DNA of 64,000 bases from Polynucleobacter sp. MWH-Loch1C5 (GTDB lineage: Bacteria; Pseudomonadota; Gammaproteobacteria; Burkholderiales; Burkholderiaceae): positions 868,001 to 932,000 of the forward strand of contig NZ_JACVPR010000001.1 of the NCBI RefSeq assembly GCF_018881775.1, in the 5' to 3' direction. The notes below the pieces were generated by a model. The model saw only the letters and a program-made list of their open reading frames with translations. It made no database searches and had not been told where the DNA came from. A program made the position numbers and the translations under genes. Positions within the stretch are counted from its first letter, which is position 1. The number at the start of each line of letters is the position of its first letter. Below are positions 1-9,666 of this stretch, one piece after another.

Positions 1-395
1 CTTCTGCACTTAATAAAGCTGATTTAGTGGCGGCCGATGCGCCAGTGAATGCAGAGCAATTAGCTTTGCTAATTCAGAGGATTTCTGATGGCACGATCTC
101 TAACAAGATTGCTAAAGATATTTTTACGATCTTGTGGGATGAGAAAGCCAGCGATGCTAACGCGGTCGATCGTATTATTGAAGCCAAAGGCCTTAAGCAA
201 ATTAGTGATAGTGGAGCACTCGCAGCTGTTGTTGATGAAGTTTTGGCTAAAAATCAAAAATCAATTGACGAATTTAAAGCGGGTAAAGAAAAAGCGTTTA
301 ATGCCTTGGTGGGTCAAATCATGAAGGCCACGCAGGGCAAAGCAAATCCGCAACAAGTTAACAAAATATTGACTGAAAAACTGGGAGCCTTATGA
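1..395 (+). CDS. gatB: Aspartyl/glutamyl-tRNA(Asn/Gln) amidotransferase subunit B, 3' end
   Basis: This is the C-terminal part of GatB; the reading frame is open back to base 3, so the gene begins before the window. GatB works with GatA and GatC to amidate misacylated Glu-tRNA(Gln) or Asp-tRNA(Asn). The visible ~130 residues match the helical GatB/YqeY tail: an [15 protein letters not shown] segment, a run ending in GLKQISD, and the QVNKIL motif close to the C-terminus. It overlaps the next gene by 4 nt (ATGA), which suggests co-transcription. The kinase-like catalytic part is not in view, so identity rests on the tail domain alone. Confidence 0.85.
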   Translation, partial: SALNKADLVAADAPVNAEQLALLIQRISDGTISNKIAKDIFTILWDEKASDANAVDRIIEAKGLKQISDSGALAAVVDEVLAKNQKSIDEFKAGKEKAFNALVGQIMKATQGKANPQQVNKILTEKLGAL

Positions 396-988
396 GCGAG
401 ATCTCAACAGAACAACAAGAGCGTGAAGCATTGGTCGCGGAGTGGTTGAAAGCAACCCCAGGCTTCTTTGAAAGACATGCTGATTTGCTGGCGAGTATCC
501 AATTAAAAAGCACACATGATTCGCGCGCAATTTCTTTACAAGAAAAGCAGTTAAAGGTTTTACGTGATCAGAATGAAGCTTTAAATCGTCGTTTGTCTGA
601 GATGCTGCATTTTGGTAATCAAAATGACCGCACGCAGGGGCTCATGGTGGAGTGGTTGAAGTCATTGTTACAAGCGCACAATCAGACTGAGATAGAGCAT
701 GCGGTCATAGAAGGTCTTAAAGAAATTTTTGGTATTGAGCAAATCTTATTGACGCACCAGGCTGATGCGAAAGATTATTGCGGCACTATCAATCACGCCC
801 CTGATTCTGTGAAAGCCCTTTTGGCTGAGAGCGTTAAAAGTCTTGCAATCGTAGCATTGCCCACACAGGCAAAAGAGTTGGTCTTGGCCAGTCATGCGGA
901 GGCTAAATTTACTGCAGATATGGGACGTCATTATCTGAATCAAATCGCCTCTTTAGTCGATGCGGCTTTGTCACGAGTGTCTGAATAA
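392..988 (+). CDS. DUF484 family protein
   Basis: The 198-residue protein has the DUF484 plan. A short N-terminal segment ([22 protein letters not shown]) is followed by a heptad-rich, probably coiled-coil stretch around residues 45-70 and a C-terminal GAF-like half. DUF484 genes commonly sit just upstream of xerC in proteobacteria, as here; their function is not established. It overlaps gatB by 4 nt and ends 3 nt before xerC, so it belongs to that operon. The family call is firm; no activity should be assumed. Confidence 0.85.
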   Translation: MSEISTEQQEREALVAEWLKATPGFFERHADLLASIQLKSTHDSRAISLQEKQLKVLRDQNEALNRRLSEMLHFGNQNDRTQGLMVEWLKSLLQAHNQTEIEHAVIEGLKEIFGIEQILLTHQADAKDYCGTINHAPDSVKALLAESVKSLAIVALPTQAKELVLASHAEAKFTADMGRHYLNQIASLVDAALSRVSE

Positions 989-991
989 AAC

Positions 992-1945
992 ATGATGCAA
1001 GATCTTGTCCATGAGTACTTGGCTGAGCTCCAAGTAGTCAGGCAAGTATCGCCTCATACACTGGCAGCTTATGGTCGAGACCTTAAGCTTTTAGCTGAGC
1101 GCACGAGTGAGGCAGGGCGAGAGCTAGCTCAGTTAAGTTCAGAAGACGTTCGATCATGGTCTGCCCGAATGCACGCTTCAGGTTTATCGGCTAAGTCAAT
1201 CGCTAGAATTTTGTCGGCCTGGCGAGGGTTTTTTGAATGGTTAGCCAGTCATAAAAAACTCATCTCTAAAAATCCTGTTGATGGCGTTAAAGCGCCCAAG
1301 AAAAAAACGGCTTTGCCGAAAGCCTTGTCTGTTGAACAAACCTTAACCTTGTTAGATGGGGCCAGTCGCTTATCTGATTCAGAGGACAGGTTTAATCAAA
1401 CTAGAGACCTAGCGATACTGGAGCTTTTATATTCTTCTGGCCTGCGTTTATCGGAATTATTGGGTATCGACTGCTTTCCGGTAGAGACAAAAACTTATAC
1501 CTCGGTGGGCTGGATAGATCCTGATGCAAAAGAGGTCAACGTACTCGGCAAAGGTAAAAAACGTCGTACAGTGCCTGTCGGTTCGCAAGCATTGCTAGCC
1601 ATTCAGCGTTGGCTAGAGTTGCGCAATGAGGTCAAGTTAGATGGTGAGTTTGGTGAAAAACCCATGTTCATTAATAAAAAAGGACAGCGCTTAAGCGCTC
1701 GAACTGTACAAAAGAAATTGGCAGAGTTAGCCTTGCGCTTGGGCATACCCACACATATTCATCCGCATATGCTCAGGCATAGTTTTGCTAGCCATGTATT
1801 ACAGTCATCCGGCGATTTGAGGGCTGTACAAGAGATGTTGGGCCATGCGAGTATTGCAAGTACACAAATTTATACTGCACTCGATTTTCAGCACTTAGCT
1901 CGCGCCTATGATCAGGCGCACCCACGGGCCAAACAGAAGAAATAA
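992..1945 (+). CDS. xerC: Tyrosine recombinase XerC
   Basis: XerC, with XerD, resolves chromosome dimers at dif during division. The 317-residue protein has an N-terminal SAM-like DNA-binding domain (residues ~1-100) and a C-terminal catalytic domain. Visible catalytic residues are Arg in SSGLRLSEL (~151), His and Arg in HPHMLRHSF (~260), His in LGHAS (~284) and the nucleophilic Tyr at ~294. Two adjacent ATGs (992, 995) could serve as start. A chromosomal XerC rather than a phage integrase is supported by the DUF484 neighbour, its family-typical length and the absence of any att site or phage gene nearby. Confidence 0.93.
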   Translation: MMQDLVHEYLAELQVVRQVSPHTLAAYGRDLKLLAERTSEAGRELAQLSSEDVRSWSARMHASGLSAKSIARILSAWRGFFEWLASHKKLISKNPVDGVKAPKKKTALPKALSVEQTLTLLDGASRLSDSEDRFNQTRDLAILELLYSSGLRLSELLGIDCFPVETKTYTSVGWIDPDAKEVNVLGKGKKRRTVPVGSQALLAIQRWLELRNEVKLDGEFGEKPMFINKKGQRLSARTVQKKLAELALRLGIPTHIHPHMLRHSFASHVLQSSGDLRAVQEMLGHASIASTQIYTALDFQHLARAYDQAHPRAKQKK

Positions 1946-1946
1946 T

Positions 1947-3152
1947 ATGTCAACAGTTATTCAATTGAAGTCAGGTAAGGAGAGAGCTGCGCTTAAGCGC
2001 CACCCTTGGATTTACAGCAACGCCATTGAGAGTGTTTATGGCAAAGCCTATCCAGGTGCTACGGTGACCGTTCAGGATCATCGAGGGGCATTTATTGCTA
2101 AAGGGTCGTTTAGCCCTAGTTCACAAATTAGGGTGCGCCTTTTAACTTGGAATGAGAGCGAGCCGATTGACCATGTCTTTTTTAAAAACCGCATACGCGC
2201 AGCTTTAGCCCATCGCCAAGCTTGGGTAAAAAATACCAATGCGGTGCGTTTAATTTTTGGTGAAAGTGATGGTTTGCCAGGATTGGTTGTAGATCAATAT
2301 GATCAGGTTTTGGTCTGCCAGTTCTTATTTGCTGGCATGGACTATTGGAAAAAAACAATCGTTGAGGTTTTGGTTGAACTCACTCAATGCAAAACCATTG
2401 TTGAGCGCTCAGATGCTGCTGTGAGGCAGCGTGAGGGTTTGGAGCCGACGACTGGCATATTGTTTGGCGAACTAAAAGAAGCGCTGGTAAAAATTAATGA
2501 AGGTGGCGTCTTATATACCGTAGATGTCTTGCAAGGGCATAAAACAGGTTTTTATATTGATCAACGAGATAACCGTGCGATGGTGTCAGGGCTTGCTCGA
2601 GATAAAACGGTATTGAACATGTTTTGTTACACCGGTGGGTTTTCATTAGCGGCTCTTTATGGCGGTGCTAGTCATGTCACTTCCGTAGACTCTTCCGGCG
2701 AGGCTTTGAATTTGGCTAAAAGCCAGCAAAAGCTCAATCAATTTGCCGACAGTCGCGCAGACTGGATTGATGCGGATGCTTTTAAGATGCTCACAGAGTT
2801 TCGTAAGGAAGGCCGCCAATTTGACATTGTCGTACTAGATCCGCCTAAGTTTGCTCCTTCGGCGCATCATTTAGATAAGGCGCTTAGAGCCTATAAAGAA
2901 ATTAATCGCGCTGGTATGCAATTGGTCAAGCCAGGGGGTTATTTCTTAACGTTCTCCTGCTCAGGCGCTGTGGATGTGCCCCTCTTTGAAAAAACAATTG
3001 CCCAAGCCTCTTATGAGGCGATGAGCCATGTAGAAGAGAAAACCTTAGATTTTCGCTTGATTAAGAGATTGTCTTCTGGAGCTGACCACCCTCTTTTGAT
3101 GAGTTTTCCGGAGGGGGATTACCTCAAAGGTTTGTTACTCGAGCGTATCTGA
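1947..3152 (+). CDS. rlmI: 23S rRNA m5C methyltransferase, RlmI family
   Basis: This class I SAM-dependent RNA methyltransferase of the RlmI/YccW type methylates a cytosine of 23S rRNA in E. coli. An N-terminal PUA domain (~1-80) begins with LKSGKERAALKRHPWIYSNAI. The Rossmann domain follows, with the SAM-binding VLNMFCYTGGFSL (~223), an acidic VTSVDSS, the catalytic-loop VLDPPKF (~294) and the FSCSG segment with the conserved cysteine (~335). I start at the ATG two nt after the xerC stop rather than at an upstream in-frame ATG inside xerC, because family members begin near the PUA domain. The exact target cytosine is inferred from the family. Confidence 0.88.
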   Translation: MSTVIQLKSGKERAALKRHPWIYSNAIESVYGKAYPGATVTVQDHRGAFIAKGSFSPSSQIRVRLLTWNESEPIDHVFFKNRIRAALAHRQAWVKNTNAVRLIFGESDGLPGLVVDQYDQVLVCQFLFAGMDYWKKTIVEVLVELTQCKTIVERSDAAVRQREGLEPTTGILFGELKEALVKINEGGVLYTVDVLQGHKTGFYIDQRDNRAMVSGLARDKTVLNMFCYTGGFSLAALYGGASHVTSVDSSGEALNLAKSQQKLNQFADSRADWIDADAFKMLTEFRKEGRQFDIVVLDPPKFAPSAHHLDKALRAYKEINRAGMQLVKPGGYFLTFSCSGAVDVPLFEKTIAQASYEAMSHVEEKTLDFRLIKRLSSGADHPLLMSFPEGDYLKGLLLERI

Positions 3153-3208
3153 GCCACAAAGGCATAGAATATTTGTTTAGTTGGTTAAATTAGAAATGTG
3201 AAAAAGCT

Positions 3209-4282
3209 ATGGCATTGATTCCGGTAACGATATTGAGTGGTTTTTTAGGTAGCGGTAAAACCACATTACTCAAGCATATTTTGTCTGAGCATCATGGTAA
3301 AAAAATCGCTGTGATTGAAAATGAATTTGGCGAAGAAAATATTGATAACGAGATCCTGATTCAGGACTCTAATGAGCAAATCGTACAAATGAGCAATGGT
3401 TGTGTCTGTTGCACTATTCGTGGTGATTTGGTGGAGGCGCTCAATCAGTTGTGGGAGCAAAAGAAAGATAAGAAGATTGACTTTGACAGGGTTGTTATTG
3501 AGACAACAGGGGTCGCCAACCCTGGGCCAGTGGCACAAACATTCTTTATGGATGATGAAGTAGCCACGCGATATATTTTGGATGCCGTGGTGACTTTGGT
3601 CGACGCCAAGCACGGGCATCAGCAGTTAGACCAGCAAGTGGAAGCTCAGCAACAGGTCGGTTTTGCAGATCGCATCTTTATCACCAAAACGGATTTAGTC
3701 ACAGAGCCAGAGGTGGCTAAATTAAAGCACCGTCTGATGCATATGAACCCCAGGGCGCCTATTTCTGCAATCAGTAAAGGGGTCGTACCATTAGACCAAG
3801 TGCTTGATTTGCGTGGCTTTAATCTCAATGACAAGTTGGAGATTGACCCTCATTTCTTGGAGCAAGATGATCATGATCATAGTGAGTGCGGTCACGACCA
3901 TCATGAACATGGCCCTGATTGTGGCCATCACCACCATGGTGAACAGACCCAAACTGTGCAATTCATGCAAAAACCTAAATCACATACCGACAGAATTCAG
4001 TCATTTGTATTCAGAAGTGACCGACCTTTTGATTCAAAGAAATTAGAGGATTTCCTAGGTGGTGTTTTGTCTGTATTTGGGTCTAAGATGATGCGTTACA
4101 AGGGTGTTTTGTACATTAAAGGCTCGGCGCGCAAAGTAATTATTCAGGGCGTACATGAGATGATGGGGTCTGACCTTGGGGCACCATGGGGTAAAGATAA
4201 GAAAGAAAGCAAGATGGTATTTATTGGTACAGATTTACCTAAGGACTTGCTTTTAGGAGGCTTGGAGACCTGTTTGGTGTAG
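3209..4282 (+). CDS. CobW/COG0523 family GTPase with His-rich metal-binding loop
   Basis: A 357-residue G3E-family GTPase, a putative zinc metallochaperone. It has the P-loop GFLGSGKTTLL (11-21), the CxCC metal motif in NGCVCCTIRG (~65-68), an ETTGVANP switch segment, the base-recognition motif ITKTD, and a C-terminal CobW domain. Between the domains (~219-245) lies a strongly His/Asp/Cys-rich stretch (DDHDHSECGHDHHEHG and onward), typical of zinc-handling members. The next genes encode a cysteine-depleted DksA, a His-rich secreted protein and a ZnuD-like receptor, which fits zinc supply. A role in cobalamin synthesis is unlikely, since no cob genes are near. I found no clear Zur box in the 56 bases upstream. 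Confidence 0.85.
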   Translation: MALIPVTILSGFLGSGKTTLLKHILSEHHGKKIAVIENEFGEENIDNEILIQDSNEQIVQMSNGCVCCTIRGDLVEALNQLWEQKKDKKIDFDRVVIETTGVANPGPVAQTFFMDDEVATRYILDAVVTLVDAKHGHQQLDQQVEAQQQVGFADRIFITKTDLVTEPEVAKLKHRLMHMNPRAPISAISKGVVPLDQVLDLRGFNLNDKLEIDPHFLEQDDHDHSECGHDHHEHGPDCGHHHHGEQTQTVQFMQKPKSHTDRIQSFVFRSDRPFDSKKLEDFLGGVLSVFGSKMMRYKGVLYIKGSARKVIIQGVHEMMGSDLGAPWGKDKKESKMVFIGTDLPKDLLLGGLETCLV

Positions 4283-4407
4283 TGTTATTTGAATCATGTA
4301 GAATCCAACACCCTAGTTACTTATACTTTTTAGTAAGCTGGTGTAATGTACAGATAAGGTCGCCATGGAGATTGGCGTAATAAATAAAGTCCCGAAAGGA
4401 CAATGAG

Positions 4408-4824
4408 ATGAGCAAAAAACCACTAACAGAAGCTGATTTGCTGAAGATGTCTGAAAAAGACTATATGAACGCCGCACAATTGGAGTTCTTTAAGACGAAG
4501 CTATTGGCCCTGAAAGAGGATCTCTTGCAACATGCTAATGAAACGACTGAGCATTTGCGTGAAAACGTGCTCGTGCCTGATCCAGCTGATCGCGCCACGA
4601 TTGAAGAAGAACATGCCTTAGAACTGCGCACACGCGATCGTGAGCGCAAGTTGTTGAAAAAAGTTGAGCAATCATTGGCTCGTATTGAGTCTGGTGATTA
4701 TGGTTGGTGTGAAGAGACTGGTGAGCCGATTGGTATCCCTCGTCTATTAGCAAGACCAACTGCCACATTGTCTTTAGAGGCTCAAGAGCGCCGCGAACTC
4801 CGTCAGAAACTATTTGGCGATTAA
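4408..4824 (+). CDS. dksA: DksA, single-cysteine type
   Basis: DksA binds the RNA polymerase secondary channel and, with ppGpp, adjusts rRNA and biosynthetic promoters. The 138 residues show the coiled coil with the acidic tip motif DPADRATIEEE, followed by the globular GDYGWCEETGEPIGIPRLLARPT segment. At the canonical zinc-finger positions only C101 remains; the other three are T104, S122 and A125. The fold therefore cannot bind zinc in the usual four-Cys way, as in DksA forms of several alpha- and betaproteobacteria. A 125-nt leader precedes the gene, with a small CGCCA/TGGCG hairpin near 4362-4376. The next ORF starts 2 nt after the stop. Confidence 0.9.
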   Translation: MSKKPLTEADLLKMSEKDYMNAAQLEFFKTKLLALKEDLLQHANETTEHLRENVLVPDPADRATIEEEHALELRTRDRERKLLKKVEQSLARIESGDYGWCEETGEPIGIPRLLARPTATLSLEAQERRELRQKLFGD

Positions 4825-4826
4825 TT

Positions 4827-5183
4827 TTGTTTTCTAGAAGTGCCGTCCTCGTTTGTTTATGCTTTGCCTTGCTCAGTGCGCAGTGGCAAGGCTTTGCGCA
4901 CGCAATCGGCCATGTTGACGGTTTGCAAACCGCGCAGCAAGAACTTATAGCTAAAGTTAGTCAAAAAGCTCATGATGACTGCGAGGGTAGCCAACAGCAC
5001 GGCCATCATCATTGTGCTGCTTACGATGCAGTCACCTTAGCCGCATTACATGGTTTACCGAATTTTTTGACCGTATTACTTGATCTCGAACATGTCAAGA
5101 TACGATTCTATGAAACCTATCAGGTTTCATTACCACCACAGCACCCTTTTGAAGCGCGTGCGCCACCGACTCTCAATAGTTAA
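4827..5183 (+). CDS. Secreted His-rich protein, DUF2946-like
   Basis: A 118-residue protein with a TTG start 2 nt after the dksA stop, so translational coupling to dksA is likely. An N-terminal signal peptide (LVCLCFALLSAQWQGFAHA) probably ends near residue 26. The mature part contains HDDCEGSQQHGHHHCAAYDA, a cluster of His and Cys able to bind a metal, and it ends with ARAPPTLNS, resembling the RAPP tail of DUF2946 proteins. These often precede TonB-dependent metal receptors, as here. A periplasmic metal-binding partner of the downstream receptor is inference; the DUF2946 assignment is from pattern only. Confidence 0.65.
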   Translation: MFSRSAVLVCLCFALLSAQWQGFAHAIGHVDGLQTAQQELIAKVSQKAHDDCEGSQQHGHHHCAAYDAVTLAALHGLPNFLTVLLDLEHVKIRFYETYQVSLPPQHPFEARAPPTLNS

Positions 5184-5192
5184 ACCATTTTG

Positions 5193-5215
5193 TTGCTCGA
5201 ATGAGCAAGTTTTAA
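5193..5215 (+). terminator. Small hairpin between the His-rich gene and the TonB receptor
   Basis: A perfect 6-bp inverted repeat, TTGCTC-GAAT-GAGCAA (5193-5208), is followed by GTTTTAAC and then CTTTT. It could be a weak terminator or attenuator that lowers readthrough from dksA into the receptor gene, or an mRNA-stability element. The T tract is short and interrupted. Confidence 0.35.
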
Positions 5216-5233
5216 CTTTTTAGAGGAATACAT

Positions 5234-7294
5234 ATGAAGTTCAATCAAACCGCTTTGGTGGCGGCTGTTACTTTTTTATTTACTACAACTGCATACGCTC
5301 ATCAAACTTTATCGCCTGTCGTTGTGACGGCCAATCCTTTGGGTAATGATATCAACGATATAGTTGCGCCCGTCAGCGTTCTTGGGGGCGATCAACTAAC
5401 GCAAAAGCAAAGCAGTACTTTGGGAGAAACGCTGAACGATTTACCCGGCATTAGCTCTAGTAACTTTGGACCTAATTCAAGTCGCCCTGTGATTCGTGGT
5501 TTAGATGGTGATCGTGTTCGCATCATGACCAATGGCGGAGCTAATCTTGACGTTTCATCATTCTCTGCAGACCACGCAGTTGCGATAGAGCCTCTCTTGG
5601 TGGAGCAGATTGAGGTGGTCAGAGGCCCCGCAGCTCTTCAATATGGGGGTAGTGCGATTGGTGGCGCAGTGAATATCATCGACAACCGTATCCCAAAAGC
5701 GGCCCAGAAAGGCACAGATGGTCGTGCTGAAGTGAGATTGGGTGGTGCCGAGATGGAAAGAGCCGGTGCAGCAGTTCTCAACACAGGTAACGGCAAGTTG
5801 GCTATCCACGCTGATGCAGCTTATAGACAGACTGATGATTTGAGAATTCCGGGAAATCCTTTGAGATCTTCTGCAATTAAGTCTGGTTCACGATTACAAA
5901 ACACCAACGCAGATCAACAATCTGGCTCGGTGGGTATGTCAGCGACATCAGATCATGGCTATGCAGGCTTATCTATCGATAGCTACAAAAATGACTATGG
6001 TACTGGTTTGTTTGAATCAGGTTCTGCAAAACGAATCAATATGAATCAAGATCGCTTTACTTTTGCAGGTGAGCAAAGGAATCTAGATGGCAAGTTAGGA
6101 TTCTTGAGCACCTTGCATGGTTCTATGTCATACACCGATTACAAGCATGACGAAACTAAAGGTTCAGAAGTTGAATCTACATTTAAAAACAAGGGCTGGG
6201 AAGCCCATATCGGAGGTACGCATATTCCAGTAAGCACTGCCTTGGGACAGCTCAAAGGCGCATGGGGCATACAAGCTTCTGAGAGTCGTTTGAGAATGAC
6301 TTCTGATCATCCCTTGTTGCCTAATTCCAATACCAACACAAAAGCTTTCTTTGTTTTCGAAGAGTTAGCCTTTGCCAAAGATAAAGCAGTCAATTTTGGT
6401 GCACGTATCGAAGATGTCAGAGTTTCCGCCTTGGCTGGAAATGGAAGTGAGTCTGATGAAAGTGGTGCAAAAAAATTCAAGCCATTTTCTAGTTCGTTGG
6501 GCTACCGTCAAAACTTAAATAAAGTGTGGACGGCAACGAGCAATCTTTCTTACACAGAGCGCGCCCCCACCTTCTATGAGTTGTTTGCAGATGGTGAACA
6601 TCATGCAACAGGATCGTATGAAGTTGGTAACGTTAATCAAAAGAAAGAAAAAGGCAGAACGCTCGATGTGGCCTTGAACTACAAGACAGATAGCTCAAGA
6701 GCACGATTGGGGGCTTTCGTAAGTGACTTTTCTAATTTCATTGGGATGGTCAGTAAGGGACTTACCACAGCTCCCGGCTCTAGCAATCCATCGTGTGATC
6801 ATGCGGAGGAGGCGGGCTTGGCTTGCTACAACTATCAAGGCGTTAAAGCCCGCCTCTATGGTTTAGAAGCCGATGGTCGTTTTCCTATTGCTCGTGGTGT
6901 GATGCAGCAAGCTAGTCAAATTGATTTGGCTTGGAAGGCAGACTATGTTCGAGGCGAAGATCGCACTAACGGTACTCCTTTGCCTCGCATTTCACCATTA
7001 CGCTTGAGTGCTGCTTTCAACTACACACAGGGACGTTATTCAAGTCAATTTGATGTACGTCATGCGGCCAGCCAAAATCGTTATGCAGATGGTTTGGGTT
7101 CCACGCCTAGCTATACCTTGTTAGGTATGGGCGCCTCATATCGTACTAAGATGCCAGGCTTAAATTCTGCATACTGGTTTGTAAGAGTCGATAACTTGAC
7201 CAATGAGGTGGCGCGTAATGCTTCATCTGTGATGCGTGACGTCACGATGGCAGGTTCTAGAGCTGTGCGCGTTGGTTTGAGAGCTAATTTCTAA
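5234..7294 (+). CDS. TonB-dependent outer-membrane receptor, ZnuD-like
   Basis: The 686-residue precursor has a signal peptide ending AYAHQ (~24), then a TonB-box-like SPVVVTA, a plug domain (~45-150) with VIRGLDGDRVRIM, SFSADHAV and IEVVRGPAALQYGGSAIGG, and a beta-barrel ending in the aromatic C-terminal GLRANF. The plug signature, especially SRPVIRGLDGDRVRI with NGG and the DHAV motif, is that of the ZnuD group of zinc receptors rather than siderophore receptors. His/Asp/Cys-rich extracellular loops are visible (CDHAEEAGLAC). An RBS (AGAGGAA) lies 6-7 nt upstream. The CobW GTPase and His-rich protein upstream support zinc as substrate; copper or heme cannot be excluded. Confidence 0.8.
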   Translation: MKFNQTALVAAVTFLFTTTAYAHQTLSPVVVTANPLGNDINDIVAPVSVLGGDQLTQKQSSTLGETLNDLPGISSSNFGPNSSRPVIRGLDGDRVRIMTNGGANLDVSSFSADHAVAIEPLLVEQIEVVRGPAALQYGGSAIGGAVNIIDNRIPKAAQKGTDGRAEVRLGGAEMERAGAAVLNTGNGKLAIHADAAYRQTDDLRIPGNPLRSSAIKSGSRLQNTNADQQSGSVGMSATSDHGYAGLSIDSYKNDYGTGLFESGSAKRINMNQDRFTFAGEQRNLDGKLGFLSTLHGSMSYTDYKHDETKGSEVESTFKNKGWEAHIGGTHIPVSTALGQLKGAWGIQASESRLRMTSDHPLLPNSNTNTKAFFVFEELAFAKDKAVNFGARIEDVRVSALAGNGSESDESGAKKFKPFSSSLGYRQNLNKVWTATSNLSYTERAPTFYELFADGEHHATGSYEVGNVNQKKEKGRTLDVALNYKTDSSRARLGAFVSDFSNFIGMVSKGLTTAPGSSNPSCDHAEEAGLACYNYQGVKARLYGLEADGRFPIARGVMQQASQIDLAWKADYVRGEDRTNGTPLPRISPLRLSAAFNYTQGRYSSQFDVRHAASQNRYADGLGSTPSYTLLGMGASYRTKMPGLNSAYWFVRVDNLTNEVARNASSVMRDVTMAGSRAVRVGLRANF

Positions 7295-7310
7295 GCTTTC
7301 TTGCCTAGAT

Positions 7311-7340
7311 AAGGGGGCGCTAAGCGCCCCTTTGTCGTTT
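7311..7340 (+). terminator. Rho-independent terminator after the TonB receptor
   Basis: GGGGCGC-TAA-GCGCCCC (7314-7330), extended by AAG/TTT pairs, is followed by a T-rich run. It lies 16 nt after the receptor stop and ends the dksA-receptor transcript before argB. Confidence 0.85.
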
Positions 7341-7404
7341 TATGGATCAGAAAACAAGTTTTTTTTAGTTTTTCCCTGAAAACATATAGCCAAGATGGGG
7401 TTGA

Positions 7405-8325
<921 letters not shown>

Positions 8326-8332
8326 GGATGGC

Positions 8333-9022
8333 ATGCGCCATCCTTGGTGGTTATTCGACTTAGATAACACCCTGCACGACGCATCGAGCGCCGTATTTCC
8401 CTACATCAATCAAGCGATGACGCACTATGTGGCGCGTCGTCTTGATTTATCGGTTGAGGATGCCAGTGCCGTTCGCCATCATTATTGGCAACGTTATGGC
8501 GCCACATTGCTGGGCTTAATTAAACATCATCAAATTAACCCTCATGACTTCCTTTATGAAACTCATCGTTTTGATGATGTTAGCGGTAAGCCGCTAGGAG
8601 ATCTGGCTAATCTGGTGAGGGGTGAGCGAGGATTACGTCATTTATTGAATCGTTTGCCAGGCAAAAAAGTACTTCTGACTAATGCACCCAAGGCCTATGC
8701 CAAAGAGGTGATGCATAAGCTTGGTATCGAGAAGTGTTTTGTAGCTATTCATGCGGTTGAGGACATGCGCGTACATGCGCGTTGGCGTCCAAAGCCTGAT
8801 CAATTGATGATTCGGAGATTATTGCGGCGCTATAGTAAGTCGCCTCGACAGGCAGTCTTGGTCGACGATACCTTGGGACACCTCCTGGCATACGAGCGCT
8901 TAGGCCTAAAAACCGTATGGTTTAAAAGGCATGTTAGGGCTTACACTCATCAGAGGGGGCGACTCAGTCTCGAAGTACAATCAATACATCAATTGTTCAA
9001 TCACTGGCGAAAACTACTATGA
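8333..9022 (+). CDS. HAD-family pyrimidine 5'-nucleotidase
   Basis: A 229-residue HAD hydrolase with motif I WLFDLDNTLHD (residues 6-16), motif II in KVLLTNAPK, and motif IV VLVDDTLGHLLAY. This set matches the SDT1/YjjG-like pyrimidine 5'-nucleotidase group, whose members dephosphorylate UMP or CMP. It sits between argB and slmA and overlaps slmA by 4 nt, so it is probably co-transcribed with them. The substrate is inferred from the family. Confidence 0.75.
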   Translation: MRHPWWLFDLDNTLHDASSAVFPYINQAMTHYVARRLDLSVEDASAVRHHYWQRYGATLLGLIKHHQINPHDFLYETHRFDDVSGKPLGDLANLVRGERGLRHLLNRLPGKKVLLTNAPKAYAKEVMHKLGIEKCFVAIHAVEDMRVHARWRPKPDQLMIRRLLRRYSKSPRQAVLVDDTLGHLLAYERLGLKTVWFKRHVRAYTHQRGRLSLEVQSIHQLFNHWRKLL

Positions 9023-9666
9023 ACTCTGCTTTTAACCAAATGCTTCCTAAAGAGTCAGAAGAACAAACTACGGTTAGAAAGAGGCCGCGACCCGGTGAGC
9101 GCCGCAATCAAATTTTGCAGGTCTTGGCGCAGATGCTTGAAAACCCCATGGGCGAGCGTGTTACGACCGCTGCTTTAGCTGCTCGCTTGGAGGTGTCTGA
9201 GGCGGCTTTATATCGCCACTTTGCCAGCAAAGCACAAATGTTCGAGGGTTTGATTGTTTTTATTGAGCAGACTATTTTTGGTTTGATTAATCAAATCACA
9301 GAGCGCGAGGAGGCTGGCGATCGTCAAGCTCGTGAAATTCTCATGGTGCTATTAGGTTTTGCGGAAAAGAATCCCGGTATGACTAGAGTCTTATTGGGGG
9401 ACGCATTATTAATGGAAGATGATCGCTTGCAAGAGCGAGTACTACAAATTTTTGAGAGGATTGAATCTTCTCTTAAGCAATCTTTAAGAATCGCCCAGTC
9501 TCAAGGCCGTTTGGCTCAATCTGCTGATGGTCAGGAGGTGGGTGCAAGAGCCGCCATGATGATGAGTTATGTCGTCGGTCGCTGGCATAGATATGCGCGT
9601 AGTGGCTTTAAGAAAATGCCTATGGACGCGAATGAGCTACCGATGAGGATTATGTTCTCAGCATGA
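9019..9666 (+). CDS. slmA: Nucleoid occlusion factor SlmA (TetR fold)
   Basis: A 215-residue TetR-type protein. The helix-turn-helix is at ~44-66 ([20 protein letters not shown]), followed by [20 protein letters not shown], which is highly characteristic of SlmA. SlmA binds specific chromosomal sites and inhibits FtsZ assembly over the nucleoid. A Lys/Arg-rich, probably disordered N-terminal segment precedes the HTH. It overlaps the HAD gene and metX by 4 nt each, so it lies inside a methionine operon for no obvious functional reason. Confidence 0.85.
   Translation: MNSAFNQMLPKESEEQTTVRKRPRPGERRNQILQVLAQMLENPMGERVTTAALAARLEVSEAALYRHFASKAQMFEGLIVFIEQTIFGLINQITEREEAGDRQAREILMVLLGFAEKNPGMTRVLLGDALLMEDDRLQERVLQIFERIESSLKQSLRIAQSQGRLAQSADGQEVGARAAMMMSYVVGRWHRYARSGFKKMPMDANELPMRIMFSA

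Noticed and set aside
992-1945. Tyrosine recombinase as a sign of an integrated element
   Set aside because: It is chromosomal XerC in its standard context next to DUF484, with no att repeats, phage genes or composition shift nearby.
3865-3945. Low-complexity CAT/CAC-rich tract in the cobW gene as a possible repeat or assembly artefact
   Set aside because: It encodes the in-frame His-rich loop normal for this GTPase family and flanking domains are intact.
4283-4407. Search for a Zur box before dksA, and in the cobW and receptor leaders
   Set aside because: No convincing GTTATA/TATAAC-type dyad was found; zinc control remains inference from gene content.
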